Below the pieces are notes generated by a model. The model saw nothing but the letters and a program-made list of their open reading frames with translations. It made no database searches and was not told the origin of the DNA. The position numbers and the translations under genes are program-made. DNA of 64,000 bases from Aptenodytes patagonicus (Eukaryota; Chordata; Aves; Sphenisciformes; Spheniscidae), in assembly GCF_965638725.1 (NCBI RefSeq), contig NC_134970.1, forward strand, positions 1,431,001 to 1,495,000, in the 5' to 3' direction. Numbering within the stretch: the stretch's first letter is position 1; each line of letters opens with the position of its first letter. Shown piece by piece: positions 48,027-61,000 of this stretch.

Positions 48027-51000
48027 ATGGAGGAGCCGCCGCCCGAGCAGCCCCCGCCGCCCCCGGCAGCCCCGGCGGGCGGGGAGGCCGCGGCTGCGGC
48101 CGGCCCCGAGTGGAACATCCCGCCCAACGCGCCCGCCTGCATGGAGCGGCACCTGGAGGGCGCGCACTACCGCGCAGGTAGCGGGGCCGCGGGCGGGCCG
48201 CCGGCCCGCGGGAGGGGAGCGGGGTGGGGTCGGGGGCCGGGCCGCCCGGCCCCTCGAGGAGCGGCGGCGGCGGGCGCTCACCGGGCCTCTCCCCTCGCCT
48301 CTCCGCAGACGGGGCCTTGCTGCTGGGCGCCTCGGGGCTGAGCGGCCGCTGCTGGGCCGGCTCCCTCTGGGTCTTCGCCGACCCCCGCCGCGCCCCCAGC
48401 GAGGGCTTCTGCACCGCCGGCGTCCAGACCGAGGCGGGCGTCGCCGACCTGCGCTGGGTGGCTGACAGGGGCATCCTGGTGGCCTCCGACTCCGGTAAGC
48501 AACGGGGATCCCCCCGGTGGCCCCCCTGCCCCCGCTGAGATGGGTGCCCCCCCCCCTCCCCCGCTGAGGTGGGTGCCCCCCCGCTTCCCCCCAGGTGCCG
48601 TGGAGCTGTGGGAGCTGGATGAGAACGAAACCCTCATCGTCAACAAGTTCTGTAAATACGAGCACGATGACATCGTGATGACGGTGGCCGTCCTGGCCGG
48701 CAGCACCCAGGCCGTCAGCGGCGGCAGGGACTTCTGGTGAGTGTCCCCAGCCCGGCTGCCGTGCGCCAGGGCCGGTGCCAGGTACTGACTGCTCGCTCTT
48801 GTCCACAGCGTGAAGGTCTGGGACCTCCCACAGCAAACGGTGCTGCACTCCTACAGAGGTGAGTGCCACACCGGCCCCATCGCCCGGCTCCTCCTGGCCC
48901 CTCGCCGGTTGCTGCAGGCTGAGCTCAGTCCAGCAGCATCGCTGGTTATCTGTCTGCCAAACCGCGCTTGGGGCCGTGATCGAATGTCTGCCAGTCTGTG
49001 GAGTTTCCGGCACAGCCTTATTTCTTTGTTGTTTATTTGTCCTCACAAAATGAATGCTATAAGGCTTAGTTTGCCTTGCATCTCTAAGAGTATTTTATTT
49101 TTTCTGTACTGAAATCTTTCTTCCACCTGCATACAATCGTGTGATCTAACCCGTATTTGTTTTGAACAAGAGCTCATTGGAGGTGCCAATCTCAGGAGAT
49201 GTGGTATTGTGATCTCTAGCCACAGCAAAGGCCATATTTTGTTTGATCCTCTCCCCCCCGGCCCCTTTTTAACTGACCTGTCTGGAGAGGCTTCCTCAAG
49301 CTTATGCATGTCACGGGGACTTGACTGCAGCGGCTCTGGTTGGATTTGGCAGCTCATCGGTTTGGGAGGAAGCAGTTGGCTATTGCTGAGTAGAAGTTAA
49401 CCCTGTATCTGGGCATAAACTATTCTTTATTATACTGCTGTGCCTTCAGAGGTCCTTGGGAATATGCGGGAAAGTTGGATACAATCTTTGAGGCTCTTTA
49501 TCCTTTTGTGCTTTTGGTAGCTCACTCCGGTTCAGTGACATGTGTGGCTTCCTGTCCTGGTAAGGACACTGTGTTCCTGTCCTGTGCTGAGGTAAAGCTC
49601 GCTCTCTGTCTAAATCTACCCAATAAAAGTGATATTTTAGTTATTTACAGTTAAGTGCACTTACTGAGAAACCACCTGTTGTGTCACAAGCTGCGTACCT
49701 GTGTTATTTCAATGTTCCAGTCTGATAAGTTGCCAGTCGGCTTACCAAGCTGATTTCTACAGGTTTGTATTAAAATGTGGGAGTTGCCAGCTCTGTCCTG
49801 GGGATGACTGAAGGAGCTAACTTGCAGTTGATGGCAGCATCATTTTTAACACAAAGGAAGAGGTGGTGTGGGTTTGAATGTGGGTCAGTGGCGGTTCTGC
49901 AGTGAATCTGAGTTATGCCTACGCCCTGCCACAAAGAAATTGTAGAAACCTTCTCATTCACTTTGGATTTATAGGACAGCAGAACTTTACTCTGGGACAC
50001 CAGATGCCCGAAACCAGCTACTCGAATTGGTATGTTTCTGTATGCAGTCACTGCTTGCGTATGAGTTTTTGTTGGAAGAAATAAATTATTTTATGCCTGA
50101 CTTCACTATGTCTAACTTCAAGTCTAGCGATCTGACCATTTGGGCAGAAAAGCCTATTAAAACCTAAGGAAGTTTAATACTATCACAGAAGTACAATAAG
50201 CTTTTAAATATTTGTCTTAGTGCAGTAGCAGTGCTAACTGAGATAGTGTAGGAATATCTTTGTACTGACTTTTCACACTCATCCCAATTTATTTACTTGC
50301 AGTTTGCAGTGCCTGTAATCACCTCCCTACCTCAGTCATGTGGCATCCACAGAAAAGTGACATCTTTGCTTTGGGTAAGAAGTGATCTTACTGACTTTCA
50401 CCAGACAAATCAAGGTCTTCCTTTTCACATGACAATTTTGCTAATAACCTCATTCTCCCTTCCTCTCTTAAAGGTGATGAAAATGGAACAGTTGCATTAG
50501 TAGACACAAAGAATCCCGATTCTGCTCTCAGCTCTGCTGTGCATGCCCGAAGTATCACGGGGTTTGCATTTTCTACACATAGGTACAGTCTGATATACTG
50601 GCATAGAATGTGTGTCTGCATACACTTGAAAGCCTTATTTGTTTTTAGAGTAAAACCTGTGAGTACTAGTTTTGGTCTTTTTATCAAGATCGATAGTGAA
50701 GAATAGAGTAAACGAAACAACGTCTCACTTTTGACAAGAAGTGTGTGAATGTACAGGAGAACGCTTTTGCAGCATTCAGAATTATTGACCCACTCACTGT
50801 GGGGATTTTTCTAATTACAGTCACCTCTGCTTGAAGAAGGATTACTTGCTTTCCGATGCTAATAGAATATTCTCGCTTAGTGTGCTGGCGACCTGCCAAA
50901 TGATGATGAAAAAATTTTTGTAAGATTTGGCATCTGTTAATTCACTGTACCTGGGTCAGGCTCACTAAGAAATGCGCTTTTCACAAGGTTATCCCTAAGC

Positions 51001-51492
51001 AGCTTTCTTGTATTTGATTGTTCTAATCGTGGTCTCATCTCTGTCCTCTAGTTCACCCTTACTGGCTTCAATCAGTGAAGACTGTTCAGTAGCTGTTCTT
51101 GACTCAGACCTCTCAGAGGTGTAAGTACTAGACAGAACGTATTCACTACTGTAGCCGTTTGTCTTGTTGACTTTTCATTAAGCTAATTATTTATCCGTAT
51201 GCTGAGTGGAAGATGAAAACACCCCTTAAATAGGGGAGCATCATCCTAACAAACTAGCAGTTAGGAATTGCACAAGCCCATAAACTCTTACTGACAATGC
51301 TTTATGGCTAATGGAGTGTTCATGTTTTCCAGGTTCAGAAACCGTTCTCATCGAGACTTTGTAAAAGGCTTATCGTGGTCTCCTTCAGACAATGCCTTGC
51401 TCACTACAGTTGGATGGGATCATCAGGTTTTACATCACACTGTCCCCATACCAACTGGTGAAGCTTCTGGAGTCAACTGTGTAAAAGAATAG
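48027..51492 (+). CDS. WDR77: Methylosome protein 50 (WD repeat protein 77)
   Basis: Obligate partner of the arginine methyltransferase PRMT5. As a WD40 beta-propeller it presents histone and Sm-protein substrates, in cytosol and nucleus. Ten exons join in phase: 48027-48177, 48309-48494, 48595-48736, 48809-48858, 49521-49591, 49975-50029, 50303-50374, 50474-50582, 51052-51120 and 51333-51492. They give 354 residues (human 342). The start sits in a perfect GCCGCCATGG Kozak. Conserved blocks: [123 protein letters not shown] and [14 protein letters not shown]. The first 25 or so residues are a Pro/Glu then Ala/Gly stretch, longer and more repetitive than in human and probably disordered. It shares its promoter with ATP5PB. 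Confidence 0.96.
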
Positions 51493-51779
51493 TTTTATAA
51501 ACTCATGGTCCAAATTCCTTCCTGGCATTACTTTGATTCTGCTGAAGTCAAAGGCGTGTGTGAACTGGAGTGGGTATGGTCTCTCGTCTGCCTTGAAGCT
51601 TGTGACTAAGAAGGTTCCTGTAGTAATTTTGAATTAGGCATAAATTAGTTACAAACCAAGCTTTACCCTCTCCTCAGGAGTTGGCTTTACCTGTAATAAG
51701 ACTTCAGTATTTTACCCAGAAAAAGATATTTACTTCAGGCACAGAGGAGACTTGGAGAGACAGGGAATTAGGTATAACT

Positions 51780-51807
<28 letters not shown>
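51780..51807 (+). repeat. Poly-A tract
   Basis: Twenty-eight A bases about 290 bases after the WDR77 stop, within its probable 3' UTR. It may be an expanded A run or the tail of an unrecognised retroposed insert. The sequence upstream did not look like a processed copy of a known gene. Confidence 0.8.
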
Positions 51808-51810
<3 letters not shown>

Positions 51811-53194
51811 GAAAGACTCGATTCCTCCCTCAGTTCTCCAAACCATCCATGGAATTAATAGAAACATTTTTTGGGGAGGTTAAAAACACCACCGCTTGTT
51901 AGCTGGATGCGAGAGCCTCACCCTTGAGCAAAGCTCTTTGCTATGTAAATCAATTCTTCCAACTGAATGGGAAGATGGGTTAGCATTTAAAAGCTAGAAG
52001 GGTTCCACTGCTGTCCTTAATGCAGCATGTGGTTTAGAGGGCTGGTCTTCACTACCTACGAGCATGGATCCTATGGTGAGCACTGTTTATGCACTTCTGC
52101 TCCCTTGATGGGTATCGGGATGCCAGTGCTTGGTGTGAGAAGTCGAGTATGCTGTATGATAAGGATCCCAGCTGTAGCCCTGTAATTAAAACACCTTTGT
52201 GATAGTGCATGACACGTGCTGAAATACTGGGACCTCTGATGCTCAGCATTGGCTTGCAGCTGAGGCCAGCTCAAAGGGGCTGTTACTGCAGCATGCTGAA
52301 AGCCAAGAGAAGTTAACCGTTGCAATGCTGTTTGACACCATGTTCCATCTCCTCTGTGCTGAAGACAACTTACTCAAAGATAAGACCTGTGAACAAAAGT
52401 TTATGTAAGGGAAAAACTGGACTAAGGACTTCAGTTTTCATTTGCTTGCTCCTATAAACAGTCTCTGCTTAGTGATAAATGAGACTCTTTATGCACTTGT
52501 GATGAGTGGCTTTTTGTGCTGGAGACTGAGGGGACCAAGCATTCCCATAATCCCCAAAACAGACTCCACATAATCCTTAGAGGTGTTTTGTAATATACCA
52601 CATACTTTTCAAACTAAACTGTTTCCCTGGAACATATTTAACTGAAAAAAAAAAAAAAAATCATTGCTCTGCATGCATTGCCACTGCTCTAGATGTGGCT
52701 TGGTCTGGCCTAATATTTCCTAGACAGTATAAAGCAGGTCCTGACTAATGAAACAAAAAATACTATTGAGATGAATGCTACTCCTGTTTCTTTAGCATGA
52801 TAGCAACACTAAAATGTACACCACTTCCAGTGGGCTTATCCCTGCATAAAGATAGGTTTTAGCTGATCCAAATTATGCAGAGCCCACAATTAATCTTTAG
52901 GCAGACTAAGCTTTCCCAGGCTCTGTACTTTTCTCATACTCTTTAAACCTCGTTTGCTGCTTTTTTAATTCCCATGTCATACAGGTGTTTACAGAGCAGA
53001 CATCCTGATCTAGGGCAGTGTATGACAAGGAAAAGGTAAATGATTATAAAAACTGACAAGTTTCTTCAAAAGTACCCCTCGAACAACCAACAAAAGTTAC
53101 CTGTTACGGACCTCTGATGGTGTACTGAAAACTGAAACAGGTCTTGTGCTGTTTGTGAAAAAGTTGTCTTGGAAAAAGTGGAAGACGGTTTTTA

Positions 53195-53337
53195 AATAAA
53201 TCATAGTTTTCATTTGTACCTGGGTATAAGTTTCACTGGGCCACTTCTGTAGTATTGAAGAGCCAGCTGAGATCATTCACACAGTTAAAGTGAAGTTGTG
53301 ATTTCAGTCCCTGAAATTAAAACCGTTCTTAAATAAA
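53195..53337 (+). terminator. WDR77: WDR77 candidate polyadenylation signals
   Basis: AATAAA at 53195 and at 53332, with ATTAAA at 53316 between them. They would give a 3' UTR of 1.7-1.85 kb. The cluster makes this the best candidate 3' end, though earlier ends cannot be excluded. Confidence 0.4.
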
Positions 53338-53339
53338 TG

Positions 53340-56300
53340 TGCACCGTATTACTGCTTAATGCTAGGGTCCTATGATTCTTCAGCACTAGTGCAAGGCAGG
53401 CTGTAAGTCAGTCCTGCTTGTTTTCAGGAAGCTTTTCTTTCAAAACTTGAAGTAAGTTTTCCATTGTGCCTAGCTAAAAAGAGGAGTTTCAGATGTCAAG
53501 TATTGAATCACGTTAAGTTCCTCACATTGCCACCCTGTGAGCAAAACACAACAGTCCATGGCAAAAAGCATGATGGTGGAAGGTGAAGCCTAGATCGACA
53601 ACAGGTCATTATCGATATATTAATCCTGTTCTTTTACAATTGCTGAAAGACTTTTAGTGTGGCAGCACAAAAAAAACCCCAAACCCAAATGTTTCAGCAT
53701 CTGGGTGAAGGTTTATGTTCTGCCACAGGAGGGCAGCAGCTGCCAGCTTGACAAGCGGCAAGGCAGCATCTCCCCCAAACATTTGGACATTTCTTTAAAA
53801 AGTATCTTTTTTTTTTTTAGCCACTTACACTTGGTTTTTTCGCCATCGTAAGAGAAGCACAGAAGAGCGGCAGTTTATCTAGGAGTCACTCATGCTGTGT
53901 TCGCTTGGCTCCTAGCTGATTGTACCAGCAAGGCTGTATTAAATAGTCACACCAACACGCAGGCGGCGTGGCAGAAACACTGGCAATACCACACCAGTGC
54001 TTGTTGACTTTGTAGCTCTCTGCAAAGGAATTGGAGAATTCTCTGGGGTTTGCGATATGCTCACACTGTCTGGACTACTTTACATGCTGCTCAGGTTTGG
54101 GGACACTTCAATAAATACATTGTGGCTAGAGTAAAAGCTTCAAGATACACATTGCACGCTTCCCTCCCGAAGAACCTGTAGCCAGAGCTGGATTAAAGAG
54201 GTGAGAATGTAAATAAGTATAATTTTGAGGAGTGGAGAGAATAAGCCACTATGAAGACAAGCCTGCCTTTTATGTTGCCGCTTGTATTGCTCACACGGTA
54301 TTTTCAATTTTAAGTACAACATTCGAGTTAGGACTTGCAAATAAGTATGCAAGTTTCATTACTAATGAAAAGCTCAAACCCAAGAACTATTTATAGAAGA
54401 AGCACAGGCTGAACTGCACAGGCTCCTTTGCCAGCCTGCCTAACCAGCTGGATGTGAGGGGTGTTTGCAGAGTGACAGGGCAGTTAGGGCTAGCTGCCCG
54501 TTCATTCCTTGATCGGGCTTCTAAAAACACTTTAATTGCCACAGGGTTTATATCAACAACTGGTAAACAGAAATTGGACCAAGCCCGAGGTCAGCTGAAA
54601 TTCAGACTGTTGCTGAGGCCAGTTTGAGCTACATTTTCCTGTCCTTTTAATCTTGCATGCAAAGATCTCGATCTTAAGAGCAGACGAACCACTTAAGCAA
54701 TACTAAATAAAGACAGACCACACATGTAATAAAACAATATGTCCAGACATATTTAATGCAAGAAGGTTGGTGTTCAGTGGCACTCATAAATAAGACACTT
54801 GGACACTTTACAAGTAAAGCTATCAGTTATACTACATTAGCAGGTACTTTTGAGGAAGAGGCAGCTGCAGGGGATAATTTAAGTTGTATCAAGTCCTGAA
54901 TGACTAAACCGCATCAGGAGAGCTGAAGTGAGAATAATTCCCATTGCCAGGCTTCAAGATTGCTTTCAGCACTAAGACTGGGCTATAAGGCAGGTTGCTT
55001 TGCTCCATTACTACCCCTCAGTTTCTTCCTCTTCTATTGCTAAATTTATATAGTGAAACAGAGCTGGGGAGAAGGAGCAGAAATGGGAATCGGAGTAGAG
55101 TTTATCTACGTGCTGTCCTGACAAAGTTACCTGACCAAGGAAGAGGGAACTCTTCCCCATCCCTGCAGCTGAGAGGTCTTTGCTCTTCATTACGGATTTA
55201 ACTTTCTCCGTAAGTGCTTTGGCTGCCAACAGCTCTGACAGTGGTTTCTTTGTAACACAAACAGTTCCCAGTGGCCCCAGCATAAATGTCTAGTTGTTAC
55301 TGAAATACTAGAATTTTGCTTAATGCATTCAAAATAAGCAGGGATAGCCCAAAGTGTTTAAAGAATAGAATAGTTCCGCTGCTTAAAACATTCATGCTAA
55401 CCAGTTTTACAAGTGTGAGCGGAGTCCTACCTGATTTAGTTACAGCTTAGTCCACTACGCATTCCCAGAATGGTGTTCTTTGAATGAATAATGGCTATTT
55501 CATAAAACTGACTTACGTTATCATGCTTCTAATATTTAATATAAACAAACACTTCTGCTAGAAACAAGACACTCCACGCTATGTAACACCATATTACAGC
55601 TACATATGAATTGCGTGTCTGGGTGAAACAGTAAATGTGAAATTCAAAGCAAGTGCCACCATTGTAGTTTCACATTGTGCTCTTAAAAAACAAACAAACA
55701 AAAAAAAGAAACTTGTGTTGGAGATATGCTCAAATTTAGGAGAATTCTTGAGGGGGAAAATTGCACACACGCCATTTCTGGGCAAAGTCAATCTTGAGGG
55801 CCAAAGTCTCCCAACAAGCCTTTAAATTTAAAACTGCTTTTGAGAATTAATTTGCAGTTATAAGTTATTTTGAAAAAAAAGCATGAGGAAGAAAAAACAA
55901 TTAGGTTGCAATATTATCAGAGAGGCTTCTTTGTTTTGTTTCAAGTTAAACTGGTGAAACTTCATCCAATACTAAAACATGACTCTGAAGCCACTCAAAC
56001 AGGATCATGGCTTTACTTCCATAGATAAGTAAGAATCCTCAAGATGCTCCTTGCATGGAGAAACTTCCATGTTTTAAGGCAGGGGGGCTATTCTACATGA
56101 CACTGGCACACTTAAATACCCAGATAGTTACTCCATAGTCACTTTTCTCCATAAATGTTTTCTAAAAACCAGCACCCAGATATTTAAAACGCTATTTCAA
56201 TACTGGCTGGGGTGAGCATGTCTGGAAATCTTCCAAGTCACTGTGACTTACTGGCATAAAAATGCCATTTGAATTAGCTATTAGACCGATAATGGTATTT

Positions 56301-57230
56301 GCGTTTTCATTTTATTCACAGCAAAGTAAAGTTCAGAATACTTTGATGCTGCTGCAATATTTGAAACAACCATTAAATTATTAGGTAAAGCTGGAAGTAA
56401 CATAAAACGTAGAACGTCAACGACATGACATTAATATCGAGATAACTTGAAAATTCCACCGTGAAGGAAAATTTATCGCTGAATTTTGAGTTGAATTGTA
56501 GAGCAAAATCCGCTTACATGCACGCATACACACGTGCATGCAACACAGGATAAGCTGGAGTGGAACTAATGATACTGCGTAGTATTGAAAATAGAAAGTG
56601 CTTTCCATAAAAGTAGACTAATGTCTCAAAGTGCTTTTAGTTTGTCAGTGATTAGAAAACGTTCTCTACAAGTTTTTACACTTATCTTACAGTGATTTTC
56701 AGCAAGTTTACCTATAAGGAAGATTATATATTTCTAATTTCAGGAAGCTGGCTATTCAAAACTTTGGTCAGCTATCGTGAGACTGTATTGCTCGCTCCAT
56801 AGTATAAAATACCCTCTTTAAGGCTACTCATATCTCCCACCCAACCGCACAGCCATCACTAGCTCCTTCAGAGAGGCACTGGCAGGAAGCAGGGACAGGC
56901 TTGCACGCACGCCCAGCACCCAGACAAGTGCTTATGGAAACAGCAGGAGCCAGGTCCCTTAGGTATGTCACTGCAGACGTTCCACACACCAGGAGCATCG
57001 AATACTCTACAATCGCACCGAAATTTAGCTTCTTAGTCCCCCAAATCAGACAAACTAAAGCCAAGTTCTCAATACAAGTTTATAAGGACTCCGTGGCTTC
57101 GCTTTTAGAGCTGGGGTTTACATGGGTATGAAGTGGCAAGAGACCCCTCGAGGAAAGCACCACCAGCACAGCACCTTGGTGAGTCGCTGACACCCACCAG
57201 CTGATAAAGGAAAAGAAGGATTGCTCAATG
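53340..57230. other. Gene-free stretch containing the synteny junction
   Basis: No supported coding exon on either strand. The region is AT-rich with short open frames only. It separates the 3' end of WDR77 from the 3' end of the C6orf132 homologue, whose 3' UTR may extend into it. An ATTAAA on the minus strand at 57578 and another near 54750 are possible 3' ends for that gene. Confidence 0.4.
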
Positions 57231-57234
57231 TCTT

Positions 57235-57300
57235 AAGTCTCCAAAGTGCTTTACAGCCATCCATCCAGGCCTCACAGCCTTCTTCCATGAAGAATAATTA
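57235..57300 (+). mobile_element. Possible MIR-like SINE fragment
   Basis: 'ccaaagtgctttacagccat' and the following 'ggcctcacagcct' recall the middle of MIR (aagcgctttacatgtat, aatcctcacaacaac). It is very diverged and too short to be sure. Confidence 0.3.
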
Positions 57301-57783
57301 CCAACAAAAACATTTACAGTGACCAAAAGGTGCAGGAAAGCAAGGGCCCGTACTCCCGAAGCTGCTGTCCCCCCCCAGTTGGTTCCTGGAGAAGGGAGCT
57401 CAGACCTTCATGGCAGAGCTGCCCCCGGCTCGGCAGGACAGGCACTGAAAGCCAGGAGCTGTTTTTAAGGCATCGGCATAATTGATTTGCTGAAGGCCAT
57501 CGAAGGAGGTAGGGACAGAAGAGGTTAGGATCTAGACATCCTAAGCTCTTTCTATCCCATTGGCCTCACATCCTTATTTTAATCCCCCTACATTTAGCTA
57601 CACACTGGCTTGTTTTCATTATGCACATCTCCCAGTTGGTTTCTCCCTACTCCCAAGCATGTTGGATTTAAACCAATTAAAAAAAACAAACTGAAAACAA
57701 TCTCTCCAGTGGTGATGCTCTTTAAAGAGAGCTAAGGATGCTTTCTTGGAAGACCTATCAGGCTACAATTTTGAAAATAATAT

Positions 57784-57796
57784 GGGGGGGGGGGGG
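57784..57796. repeat. Poly-G tract
   Basis: Thirteen G bases in a row. Length is prone to sequencing error. Confidence 0.9.
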
Positions 57797-58059
57797 AATA
57801 GGAGAAGGAAAACCACGTTTGCTCACGTAACAAGACAGCAGCCTGTCCTCTGTAGTAACTACTCTCCGTGACAGTCTTTTGAGAAGAGTCCAAGTCCCAG
57901 GTTCATTCCCCGCCTTCTCCATCAGTAGTTTCAAGCAGTGTGTTTGCTGGCCGGGTTGGGACTGTCCCTGGTGCCCGTGGAGAAGGAGACGATTAACCCA
58001 GGTGCCTTCTCACCCCTTCCCAGCCGGACGAAGGCGGCAGAGCAGCCCTGCGGACAAGC

Positions 58060-61000
58060 CTATCGGTGGCCGCTCTGGTAGGTGTAGGAGATGGGCTGCC
58101 GTGTCCCGGGCCTGACCGTGAAGGTGTTGCTGGGTCCGCCATAGCCATACTGCGAGCTGCCATGAGCAGGTCTGGAGGGAAAACAGAGCGGAAAGTCACT
58201 GAAAGCCAAGGAAACCCTTTATTTTTATTCAATATTGCAATTATATATTTTATTTTTTTTCCTAGCGGAGCAGGGCGAATTTTGTCACCTCGTGTCTCCA
58301 TTCAGTGACGTGGGGAGGAGAGGGCGATGGGTGCCAGGGTTATGGCTGGGACCAGGGAGGAACCATGCCACAGCTGTGGCCCCGGACCGCGGCGGCGGGA
58401 GGAGACCCTGGCCGGGAGTGAGCACAGCCAGGCATCCGGCGGCACTGCACAAGCCAAGGGGCAACGACTTCTCTTGGGCCTGTGCACTGCTCTGGGGCCA
58501 GCCCAGGGCCCAGCACTCCTCTCCTTCAAATCAAAGGGACACAGAGGACAGAGAAGGGGTCAGCTCAGGGGGCAGCACGTACCTGCTGGCTGCCACCACG
58601 CTGGTGGGCGAGAAATCCCCGTTCTGCCCCTTGTACTTGGCATCAGCCCCGGCACTGCCATACGGTGTGGCTTTCCCAGCAGCATCGATGGACGTCCGCC
58701 TGCCCTGCACGCTCGTGGGGCCGTTCCTGTGGGCAGAGCCGACACGGCGGACCCCCTCCCCGGCCGGGGAGCTGTACCCCCCAGGGCCATAGGAGGAGAG
58801 GGCACCTGTGCCCCGGGGGGCTGCAGCTGCCCGGGGGTAGGAGCTGTCAGGCTCAGAGACATACAGCCGCTTCTTGATCAGCGGACGGGGGTTCGGGCAG
58901 CAGCCGACATAACCGGCAGAGCTGCTGTAGTCTGGGTACTGGGACACGAAGTCACTATTCCTCCCGCTCTTCTCTGAGGGCAGCGGGGCCGGCAGCTCAT
59001 GGCTGCCCCTGTAGCCGCGGCCATAGCCAGGCCACCTGAAATACCGCGGTGCCTCTGAGCCCCGGCTGCAGTCGGGGAAGCTGGGGCACTTGCGGTTCTC
59101 CTCCCGACTTGGGAGGGGCCCCTTGGCCTCGTCCACCTCATTGCTGAATTCGGGGGGCGGGGGGATAATCCCATAGTCCAGCGCCGTCTCCCCGTTCTCC
59201 TCCTCCCTGGGCACACCATGGCGGGGAGGGCCAGCCTGGTTCAGCTGCCCGGACTCAAGGAGGCCCCGCAGCAGGCTGGAGGCAGCGGCCCGCCGGTGCC
59301 CAGGGAGGCTCGGGGGCTGCCCCTCACCCACTGCCCGTGCGTCCTGGCCCTGCTCCGAGGAGCTGGAGAAGGATGGAGGTTTGCTCTGTCCTGACCCTGC
59401 TGTACCTGCCCCAGGCGGCCGGGGCACCACAGTGAAGGAGTAGGGCTTGGACTCATGGTGGTAGAACCTAGTGGAGGTGGTGTCCGATGAGGCGCTGCTG
59501 AGTTTCAGGGGCGGCTTTGCCCGCAGCACAGCTCCCACCTCACCACCCTGCCGGCCCCGCTGGGCACGCTGCCGGGCTGCCAGGAGCAGCGCCATTGGGG
59601 ACCCCCGCTCCACCCGCTCGCCCGTCACGGGGTGGATCAGCACCTCCTCTTGCCCTGCTCCCGAGGCGCCCGGCGGGCTCCTGGCCAAGCTTGTGGGGCA
59701 GGGTGGTTCAGCTGAGCTCGAGGTGCAGGGCGGTTTGGCTGAACTGGCCCCAGCTCGGTGCACTTTGTACTGGAAGATGGCTGCATTGGGCTCCGGTGCC
59801 GGGCTCTGTGCAGGAGAAATGGGGGGCGAGGGGGAGGTGGGAGCAGGGGGCTCCTCCACTGGTCCCTGAGGTGGGTCTGGGGGGCTCACACTGCTGTTGA
59901 GGGACCCGGGAGCAGGGGTCAAGTTCTCTGTGGCCTTGCTAGCAGCAGGAGTGGGATGGTCCTCGTGCCCAGTCTCATCCTTCTCCACTGCAGCCACTGG
60001 TGCTGGGAGCGGGCTTGGGGCCAGTTTCGGCAGCACCGAGTCACCTGGGTCAGGGGGGCTCTTCCTCGGGTCAGGGGGACTCTTCCTCATACATGGGGTG
60101 CTGCTGCCATCCTCGGTGCCCTGCTTCTGGCTGCTGAGCCCCAGAGCAGGTTTCCCTTCTTTCTTCAGGGAAAGCACAGCCTCCAGCTCGTTCCTGATTT
60201 TCATCACGCTGTGGGTCTGTGTGGTAGGGTTGCTCTCCGGAGGGGGGAGCACCATGCTGGGAGAGCCCCCTTTGGCACTGGGGGGGCTGCTGGGCACCTC
60301 TTTCTTCTCGGTCTCCCCTCCTGTGGGTAACCGTACGTCCTTCCCAGCAGGTCCGGCAAGTTGGGGCCCATTGAGACTGGGCCTATGGCTGCCAGCATGG
60401 TCAGTACCACCATCCGTGGGCTGGGGAGCAGCCGGCTTCTCCGGCAGCCTCTCCTCCCTCCGTGGGGAGCGCAGGAGGGCCGAGAGCTCATGCCGCAGCC
60501 TGTTCAGGTTGCTGGCGTCCCTCCAGTCGTCCTCGCAGGTTGGGTAGTCCGGAGGGGGGAGGTCCAGGTCATTTGCAGAGAGAGATTCAGATTTTGGAAG
60601 AGAGTCTCTCTCGGCTGTTTTCGGCTGGGGAACCTTCTCCATCTCGGAGCCTGGCAGCGGGGACCGGCGACCATCAGGATTCATCCCTTGACCGAACCCT
60701 GGACCCGGCTTGGGGCTCAGCGGCAGGGGGCTCGGCACAGCCGGCTTTGCAACAGCCTGTCTCAGTGGGGAATTTCTTTGCTTGGCTTCTCCTCCCATGT
60801 GAGCCTTGGCTGCGGGTCTTATGGTGAAGCAGGGCGGGAGGGGAGGCCGGGCGTGAGGCTGCCTGGGGAAGGGCTCCTGTCGGACAGGCTGACTCTCCTG
60901 CACGGGGATGGAGGAGGACCGGGCTGGGGCCGGTGGGGGCACCTTGAAGGACCTGGGGAAGGTCAGGTGGGGCTCAGGGCAGTGCTTGGGTTGCAGGCTC

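Larger units (their letters stand above)
47480..48760. promoter_or_regulatory. CpG island with bidirectional ATP5PB/WDR77 promoter
   Basis: The start codons of ATP5PB (47825, minus) and WDR77 (48027, plus) are only 201 bases apart inside a dense CpG island. No TATA box is seen. The gap carries a YY1-type site and two TCTCGCGAGA palindromes. This is a classic housekeeping bidirectional promoter, and the head-to-head pairing is also present in human. The long minus-strand open frame across the island (47673-49046) is a composition shadow. Confidence 0.85.

Noticed and set aside
47673-49046. 457-codon minus-strand open frame over the right CpG island
   Set aside because: It overlaps the first exons of WDR77 and ATP5PB and is a composition shadow of them. 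It has no recognisable protein features.
55360-55385. 'aagaatagaatagttccgct' resembling the antisense start of a CR1 element
   Set aside because: Only about 20 bases match and the following sequence does not continue as CR1.
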